The notes beneath the pieces were generated by a model, which had not been told where the DNA came from, made no database searches, and saw only the letters and a list, made by a program, of their open reading frames with translations. A stretch of DNA of 64,000 nucleotides from positions 3,714,008 to 3,778,007 of the forward strand of contig OZ241353.1 of assembly GCA_965200375.1 (NCBI GenBank). The letters run 5' to 3'. The stretch comes from VXYL01 sp965200375 (GTDB taxonomy: Bacteria > Pseudomonadota > Gammaproteobacteria > Pseudomonadales > Azotimanducaceae). A program made the translations under genes and the position numbers. How positions within the stretch are numbered: the first letter of the stretch is position 1; every line of letters begins with the position of its first letter. This document shows positions 58,529 through 64,000 of this stretch, piece after piece.

Positions 58529-61500
58529 CGGTCCAGTCTCCGCCCCAGTTCGCCACGTCCGAGCCCGGGATCGTATCGCCGGCGCTGTCGAACCCGGACG
58601 GCAGCGGCACGGGATTCGGGCGGCTGCCGTCCTGGGTGACGTTGGCGGCGCCGAGGAACGCCGATGCCGCGGCTTCGTCGTCGCCTTCGTGCAGCGCCTC
58701 GCAGCCAAAGCCCACGCCTTGGAACTCGATGCGGGTGTCGAGCGGGTTCGCAGACCTTCCCTGCACCCGCAGGCAGGTTGTCGAACCATTCACCTCGGAG
58801 TTGTACAGGCGCAGTCCGACACCCCGCCGCAGACGAATCGCCCGCGCGGCACTGCCGACCATGGTCGCGTTGGCGATGGACGGCACCGATATCGGCACGG
58901 CCTGCTCGTCGCCGTCGCGGTTGTCCGCTTCGATCATGTTGTCGCCGGCGGCAGCGGTCTGTTCGAGGTGCAGGTACTGGATGCTGCCGGTCCAGCCGTC
59001 GGTCCAGTCCAGGCTGTCGTCGGCGTTGCCGACCAGCGCCAGGTGGCTGGCGTTCACGGCGCCGCCGAAGAACGCTACGCCGTCGTCGGCGCTGTTGTAC
59101 GCCTGCACGTAGTCCACTTCGGTGCCGCTGCCCACGCCCCGGAAGGCGATGCCGCTTCGTTCGTTCTCTTGGTTCGCCGGGGCGCCAGCGAACTTCACCA
59201 CCACGTAGCGCAGGCGGCCGCTGGAGTCCTCGGCGTCGGCGCCGCCGAACAGCCCGGAGTCGGCCGCGCCTTCCTTGACGCAGTCCACGGTGCCGCCGGC
59301 GGCCCCCTCCGGGCAGTCGTCGATGGGCGCGAAGCCGTTGATCACGAGGCCCCCCCACAGCCCCTGGGTGTTGGGCGGGTCGGCGATGTCGCCGAGCACG
59401 TCCGCCACCGCGGTGAGCGTGATGGGCGCGCTGCGGGCGCCGTTCGCCTCTATGCGCGAACCTCGGGAGACCACCAGAAAGTCGCCCGGGTCGTCGCCCA
59501 CGATGATGGTGCCGGATTCGATGCGCAGCACGCCGGCGGTTTGGCTGTCGCCGGTGTCTTCGCCGACGATCACCTTGCCGCCCAGGACGTAGTAGTGGCT
59601 GCGGTCCAGGGCCACTTCGCCGGTGATGGCGCCGGCCAGCTCGCAGGCGCGGCGACCGCCCACGGGGCCGATCTCGGTGGTGCCCCGGGGACAGCCGAAG
59701 TCCGCCTCGGCCCGGGGCATGGCCACCGCCCAGCCGAGGGTCCAGTCCTCCTCGCTGGCCACTGCGCCGATGGTCGCGTTGGCGATCTTCGGCAGCGGCC
59801 TCGGAACGGCCGCGTCGTACCCGCCGTTGTCCGCCTCGCCGCCATCGTCGCCGGCGGCCGGCGCCTGGTCGGTCGCCAAATGCTCGATGGCGCCCTGCCA
59901 GCCGCCCGTCCAGTAGAGCGAGCGGTCCGCGTTGCTGGTGAGAACCACATGCCTCGCGCCCGTGGTGCCGCCGCAGAATCCCACCCCGTCGCCGCCGCTG
60001 CCGTGGACCTGGACGTAGTTCATGTCGGTGCCGGCGCCAACGCCCCGGAAGGCGATACCGCTCCGGCGGGTTCCCGACTGGTTCGCCAACGCGCCGGCGT
60101 ACTTCACCACCACGTAGCGCAGCCGGCCGCTGGAGTCCGCCGGGTCGGCGCCGCCGGCGGCTTTCGCCGGGCAGTCGTTGATGGGTGCGTTGCCGTTGAG
60201 CGCTAGTCCGCCCCAATGGCCTCGGGACGCGGCGAGATCCGCCCTGCCTTCCAGATCGGCCTCGCTGGTGAACACGACGGGCGCCGTGCGGGTGCCGTTG
60301 GCGACGATCCGCGAACCCCTCGAAACCACCAGCAAGTCGTCCGCAGTGCTGCCGAAGACCGTGGCGCCGGCTTGCAGCGTGAGCGTCGCCGACGCCTCGT
60401 TGTCGCCGCCGACGGTCACCCGGTCCGCCAGCTCGTAGACGTTGCTGGCGTCGAGCAGCAGGTCCGCCGCGACCGTGCCGGAGAGCTGGCAGACGCGCTT
60501 GCCGCCGATGCGCCGTGCGGACGCCGAAGTGCCGGCGGGGCAGCCGAAGCCCGCCTGCGCGGCCATGCTCACCGAGCGCGGATAGGTCCAGCCTGCGGCC
60601 CAGTTGTCGGCGCCGAACGCGCCGACGTGGTCCGTAGTGTCGAAGAACGCATCGGCGATGGGCACCGGATCCACCCGGCTGCCGTTCTCGGAAACGTTCA
60701 TGCCCCCGGCGAGATAGTTGGCGACGGCGTTGTCGTCGTCCCGCTCGTGCATGCGCGCGCAGGCGAAGCTCACGCCCTCGACGACCAGCTCGCTGCCGAG
60801 CAGGCCGCGGCTGGCGCCGTCGACGCGCAGGCAGCGATCCGAGCCGCCTACGAGGCTGTTGCGGAGCTTGAGCCCCGTGCCCCTGCGAAGGCGCAGCGCC
60901 CGTTCGTCGGCCTTGCCGCGTACGGTCATGTTGGCGATGGCAGGACTGGAACGGGGCTCGGCATTCTCGTCGCCCTCGCGGTTGTCCGCTTCTATGGCGT
61001 TGTCGGCGGCGTCCGTCTGCTCGATGTAGAGGTGCTGGATGCGCCCGGTCCAGCCGTCCGTCCAGTCCAGGGAGTCGTCGGCGTTGCCGGTGAGCACGAC
61101 GTACTTGGCGTCCACCGTGCCGCCGAAGAACTCCACGCCGTCGTCCAGATTGTTGTGGACCTGCACGTACTCGACGACGGTGGCGTCGCCGACCGCCTGG
61201 AAGGCGATGCCGTTGAGCTGGTTCTCCTGATCGACGTTGGCACCGGCGAAGCGAACGCTCAGGTAGCGCAGAACGCCGGAGTTGTCGTTGGGGTTGCTGC
61301 CGCCGAAGAGGCCCGAGCTGGCCTCGCCCTCCTTGGTGCAGTCCGCGGCACCGCCGGCCACGCCTTCCGGGCAGTCGTTGATGGGCGCGTAGCCGTTGAC
61401 CACCAGCCCGCCCCACAGGCCGCGGTGGTTGGCCTCCACGTTGTCCATCACTTCGGCCTTCGCGGTGAGCACGATGGGCTGTTCGGCAGTGCCCTCGGCC

Positions 61501-62039
61501 ATGAGCGCACAGCCCCGCTGGACCACCAGGAAATCTTCGTTCGTCGCACCGACGATCGCCGCTCCGGGGGCGACCGTCAGCTGGCAGTCCGGCAGACCGC
61601 CGCCGCTGCTCCGCGCCGCGCCGGCCGGCGGCGTCACGCGCAGGGCACCGCCGGAAATCTCGAACACCACGTCGTTGCCGAGCACCACGCCGGCAGGATC
61701 GATGGCGCCGCCGTCGAGGCCGCCGACGTCGATGGTGTAGATGGCGCGACCGCCGAAGGCCGCGCTGGCCGTCTCGCCGGAATCCGCGATGATGTTCGCG
61801 AGGCTTGGGGGAACGACCGTGGCCACCGCGTCGTCGTCGCCGCCATCGCCGCTACCGCTCCCGCCATCGTCGCCGTCGTCCCCGCCACCGCCGGTGCCGC
61901 CGCCTCCGCCGCCGCCAGCAACCGGCACTTCGACAACCACGGCGCCCGGCGAGGCGTTCTCGGACGAACCGCCGCAGGCGCCGAGCAGCAGCGCCATGCC
62001 GGCGACAACGCCCAGCCGCCACAGGTGTAGTAGGTTCAT
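58515..62039 (-). CDS. Large three-repeat surface lipoprotein, partner of the receptor
   Basis: This 1174-residue protein starts with a lipoprotein signal (MALLLGAC), an acidic Gly/Asp linker (about 42-72), then three related modules at about 150-515, 513-797 and 795-1174. Each has a Cys-x-Leu start, a G(L/H)WGGL(V/A)(I/L)NG(F/Y/N)API motif, a repeat ending LRY-x-x-V-K/R-F/Y-A-G-A and a DDGVEFFGGTVDAK-type segment. The pattern suggests beta-helix or beta-roll folds as in parallel right-handed helices. It lies 5' to the receptor gene in one operon, like a SusD-type or other binding-lipoprotein partner. Ligand is unknown. A strong Shine-Dalgarno (AAGGGGGGAGC) precedes the ATG. Confidence 0.8.
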   Translation of the reverse strand: MNLLHLWRLGVVAGMALLLGACGGSSENASPGAVVVEVPVAGGGGGGGTGGGGDDGDDGGSGSGDGGDDDAVATVVPPSLANIIADSGETASAAFGGRAIYTIDVGGLDGGAIDPAGVVLGNDVVFEISGGALRVTPPAGAARSSGGGLPDCQLTVAPGAAIVGATNEDFLVVQRGCALMAEGTAEQPIVLTAKAEVMDNVEANHRGLWGGLVVNGYAPINDCPEGVAGGAADCTKEGEASSGLFGGSNPNDNSGVLRYLSVRFAGANVDQENQLNGIAFQAVGDATVVEYVQVHNNLDDGVEFFGGTVDAKYVVLTGNADDSLDWTDGWTGRIQHLYIEQTDAADNAIEADNREGDENAEPRSSPAIANMTVRGKADERALRLRRGTGLKLRNSLVGGSDRCLRVDGASRGLLGSELVVEGVSFACARMHERDDDNAVANYLAGGMNVSENGSRVDPVPIADAFFDTTDHVGAFGADNWAAGWTYPRSVSMAAQAGFGCPAGTSASARRIGGKRVCQLSGTVAADLLLDASNVYELADRVTVGGDNEASATLTLQAGATVFGSTADDLLVVSRGSRIVANGTRTAPVVFTSEADLEGRADLAASRGHWGGLALNGNAPINDCPAKAAGGADPADSSGRLRYVVVKYAGALANQSGTRRSGIAFRGVGAGTDMNYVQVHGSGGDGVGFCGGTTGARHVVLTSNADRSLYWTGGWQGAIEHLATDQAPAAGDDGGEADNGGYDAAVPRPLPKIANATIGAVASEEDWTLGWAVAMPRAEADFGCPRGTTEIGPVGGRRACELAGAITGEVALDRSHYYVLGGKVIVGEDTGDSQTAGVLRIESGTIIVGDDPGDFLVVSRGSRIEANGARSAPITLTAVADVLGDIADPPNTQGLWGGLVINGFAPIDDCPEGAAGGTVDCVKEGAADSGLFGGADAEDSSGRLRYVVVKFAGAPANQENERSGIAFRGVGSGTEVDYVQAYNSADDGVAFFGGAVNASHLALVGNADDSLDWTDGWTGSIQYLHLEQTAAAGDNMIEADNRDGDEQAVPISVPSIANATMVGSAARAIRLRRGVGLRLYNSEVNGSTTCLRVQGRSANPLDTRIEFQGVGFGCEALHEGDDEAAASAFLGAANVTQDGSRPNPVPLPSGFDSAGDTIPGSDVANWGGDWTVGLD

Positions 62040-62183
62040 GCTCCCCCCTTCGAGGCCGCTTGGCCCATCGCATGCGTGTGAGTAGCGCCCACTGCCTCGC
62101 CGCGAGCCGGGCCCTCCGTGGCACGGCGAACTGCGGCGGGCGGTCGAGCGCGGCGTAACCTAGGCAGCCAATGTGACGCGCGA

Positions 62184-63515
62184 ATGACGCCCGGCGGCGG
62201 AACCGCCGATCGACGCCCGGACCAGGACGCAGCGGATCCCGCGCACAGCGCCTCGCTGCTGCAGTACTGGCGCTTCTACTGGCCGCTGGCGCTCACCGGC
62301 GTCGCCATGGTGCTGGCCGTGCAGTTCCAGAACGGCGCCTTGGCCCGCTATCCCGAAGCGGTCACGGAGCTGGCGGTCTTCGCCCTGGCGAGCAGCACCT
62401 TCGGCCTGTTCAACGCCGGGCTGAACTTCTCCTCCCAGCTGGCCAACGTGTTCGCCCGCAGCGTACGCGCCAGGCGCGCCAGCCAGCGCTTCGTCGCCGT
62501 CTGCAGCCTGGTCTTGACGCTGCCGCTGGCGCTGGTCGCGGCCACGGCAGCCGGACAGGGCGCCATCGCCTGGGCCTACGGCGTGGAGACGGCGCTGGCG
62601 ACCCGGGTGGTGGAGTACCTCGGCTACATGCTGCCGCTCCTGTTCGTCTCGGGGCAGCGCTTCTTTCTTACCGGGCTCCTGGTGCAGGCGCGGCTGACCG
62701 GCCGGGTGACGGCGCTGAACGTGGCGTTTCTGGCCGCCGCCGTGGCCGCGCTGGTGGCTGGGTTCGCGCTGGGCCTCGCGCCGGTGTTCACGCTGGTTGG
62801 CAGCCAGGCCGCGGCGGGCCTCCTGCACTGGGGCTGCTCTGCGGCCGTGGTGCGGCGCAGCGTCTCGCTGCCAGCCGACGGCACCGCCCCCAGCGCGTCC
62901 GAGCTGCTGCGCTTCTTCGCGCCGATGGCGGCCACCGGGGCGATGTTCGCCATCAGCCGGCCGGTGCTGTACGCTTTCGTCGGCCGCACCCCGGAGGGCA
63001 TCGCCAGCATCGCCGCGCTGCGCGTGGCGTTCGACTTCAGTTCCATCTTCCAGCAGGCCGCCAACCAGTTCCGGCACTTCTTCGTCACCTTCGGCCTGGC
63101 CCACCTCGCCGCCAAGCGGCGCTTCATGGCGCTGGTGTGCGCCGGCATCACCGGCCTCATGCTCGCCGTGGCGGCAACGCCGCTCGCGGACTGGCTGCTC
63201 GGCGGCCTGCTCGGCATCCCGCCGACGGTGCTCTCGCCGGCGGTGGAGGCGCTCTTGGTGCTGTGCCTGATGCCGACGGCGATCATCGCCCGCAACTACG
63301 GCCACGGCCTGCTGATGGTGCGCCGCCGCACCACCGGCATGGCCGTCGGCGGCGCGCTGCGGGTAGCGGCCATCGCCGCCGCGGCGCAAGTCGCCTACGC
63401 CTTCGGCTGGCTGGACCACATCGCCGCCGCCGCCATCCTGATCCTCGGCTTCGCCGTCGAAGCCGCCGTGGTGCAGGCGGGGGCCAGCCGGACTTCGGTG
63501 CGGGGAAGCGAATGA
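62184..63515 (+). CDS. Polytopic membrane protein, flippase/MATE-like
   Basis: This 443-residue protein has about 12 hydrophobic helices between 28 and 430, starting LLQYWRFYWPLALTGVAMVLAVQFQNGAL. The arrangement resembles oligosaccharide flippases or MATE transporters (the Wzx/MurJ superfamily), but no family motif is exact. The ATG at 62184 is used; an upstream in-frame start (62118) would add 22 polar residues. It is divergent from the lipoprotein gene. Substrate not known. Confidence 0.6.
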   Translation: MTPGGGTADRRPDQDAADPAHSASLLQYWRFYWPLALTGVAMVLAVQFQNGALARYPEAVTELAVFALASSTFGLFNAGLNFSSQLANVFARSVRARRASQRFVAVCSLVLTLPLALVAATAAGQGAIAWAYGVETALATRVVEYLGYMLPLLFVSGQRFFLTGLLVQARLTGRVTALNVAFLAAAVAALVAGFALGLAPVFTLVGSQAAAGLLHWGCSAAVVRRSVSLPADGTAPSASELLRFFAPMAATGAMFAISRPVLYAFVGRTPEGIASIAALRVAFDFSSIFQQAANQFRHFFVTFGLAHLAAKRRFMALVCAGITGLMLAVAATPLADWLLGGLLGIPPTVLSPAVEALLVLCLMPTAIIARNYGHGLLMVRRRTTGMAVGGALRVAAIAAAAQVAYAFGWLDHIAAAAILILGFAVEAAVVQAGASRTSVRGSE

Positions 63516-63563
63516 CAGGCCGAAGAATGAAGGAAACCTGTGAATGGAGAACTTGGGCGGTGG

Positions 63564-63594
63564 GGATACTTTGGGGACCTGCGGATACTTTGGG
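63564..63594 (+). repeat. 12-bp direct repeat pair near the right edge
   Basis: GGATACTTTGGG occurs at 63564-63575 and 63583-63594, 19 bp apart. It lies in the 201-bp, relatively AT-rich stretch (63516-63716) between the flippase-like gene and the edge gene. No other feature was found in that stretch. The two sites are close to two helical turns apart and could be operator half sites. Confidence 0.55.
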
Positions 63595-63716
63595 AGAGCG
63601 CGGCAAGGGGGTGTGGGAAACTACACCTGTCCTTCCGAGGTGGGCGTAGCCTGTCTGAATGTAGATGCGTGGAACTTGGGAAGACACAGATTTGAGACAA
63701 CAGAAGGAAATGAAAA

Positions 63717-64000
63717 ATGAGCGACATCAACCTACTGGACCTCAGTCCTGCGAACAAAATCAAACTGCAAAAGATCGAGACGGCCTTGAGGATGTCGTCC
63801 TTGCCGCCGCCAGTACAAGTACAGGCGCTGCTCCCGGCGCTCGCGCAGGCAGTGGCCGCGTTTCGCACGGAAAACCGCGACGGGCGCGGCGTTATCCAGG
63901 CGGCAGGCAAGCGGATCGGGAGGCTGCTGGCCTACTTGCTGCACGCCATCGGCCATGCGGAGAAGCACCCGGACGGCAACGTCCGGCACACGGCAAGGAG
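63717..64000 (+). CDS. Unknown protein, 5' part (runs off window)
   Basis: An ATG at 63717 with AAGGA 8 bp upstream opens a frame of at least 94 codons to the window end. The sequence is Leu/Ala/Gln-rich and helical (QKIETALRMSSLPPPVQVQ, LLPALAQAVAAF, RIGRLLAYLLHAIGHAEKHP). No family is recognised. A second ATG at 63710 in another frame stays open too, but encodes an Arg/Gly-rich product with little structure, so 63717 is preferred. Confidence 0.55.
   Translation, partial: MSDINLLDLSPANKIKLQKIETALRMSSLPPPVQVQALLPALAQAVAAFRTENRDGRGVIQAAGKRIGRLLAYLLHAIGHAEKHPDGNVRHTAR

Noticed and set aside
63564..63594. Start of a diversity-generating retroelement or CRISPR array
   Set aside because: Only two 12-bp units with one 7-bp gap, no variable template and no reverse transcriptase in reach.

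Overview
The window looks like chromosome of a very GC-rich gammaproteobacterium, probably an aerobic, ubiquinone-using, uncultured lineage. Several gene orders are classic for the group: argH divergent from hemC-hemD-hemX-hemY, gmk-rpoZ-spoT-recG, rph-pyrE, leuS-lptE-holA, and an MtaD-type deaminase next to ubiG. PtsP, RppH, LptE and UbiG agree with this. All functions are read from translated sequence by eye; no database search was run.

Layout. 1-231: tail of an unknown gene and the first copy of a 165-bp dispersed repeat (repeat A). 333-16.8 kb: housekeeping genes for haem, arginine, the stringent response and DNA repair, nucleotides, signal peptidase and a TerC membrane protein, plus an orphan HPr-kinase-like protein. 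16.8-25.7 kb: FKBP lipoprotein, RppH, EI-Ntr (PtsP), a GT8-like glycosyltransferase, an acyl-CoA-dehydrogenase-like flavoenzyme and the three-gene proton-translocating transhydrogenase. 25.8-30.6 kb: metabolic genes (deazaflavin-type reductase, KTSC protein, CaiB CoA-transferase, isocitrate lyase, LLM flavin enzyme) and a decayed patch carrying repeat B.

30.9-44 kb is the accessory core. It starts with a restriction endonuclease/adenine methyltransferase pair whose methyltransferase has a one-base frameshift. Then come a membrane hydrolase, a second LLM enzyme, a lipoprotein, and an IorAB-like molybdenum hydroxylase. Last is a wrecked type I restriction-modification locus: hsdR and hsdS are fused by a deletion, hsdM is intact, and two near-identical antitoxins with one PIN toxin sit between hsdS and hsdM.

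44-52 kb: core genes (holA, lptE, leuS, ubiG, mtaD) with repeat A copy 2 between leuS and ubiG, then a GT2 plus DUF2304 pair. 52-55.8 kb: DUF4143 ATPase, a nucleotidyltransferase-like ORF, monothiol glutaredoxin and a C-S lyase. 55.9-62 kb: a TonB-dependent receptor translationally linked to a giant three-repeat surface lipoprotein, which looks like a dedicated outer-membrane uptake pair for an unknown ligand. 62-64 kb: a flippase-like membrane protein, then a less GC-rich stretch leading into an unknown gene cut by the window edge.

The most interesting items are the receptor/lipoprotein pair, the two CTAG-bounded copies of repeat A that supply stop codons to neighbouring genes, and the restriction-modification/toxin-antitoxin island in two states of decay. 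No tRNA, rRNA, CRISPR array, transposase or integrase was recognised.
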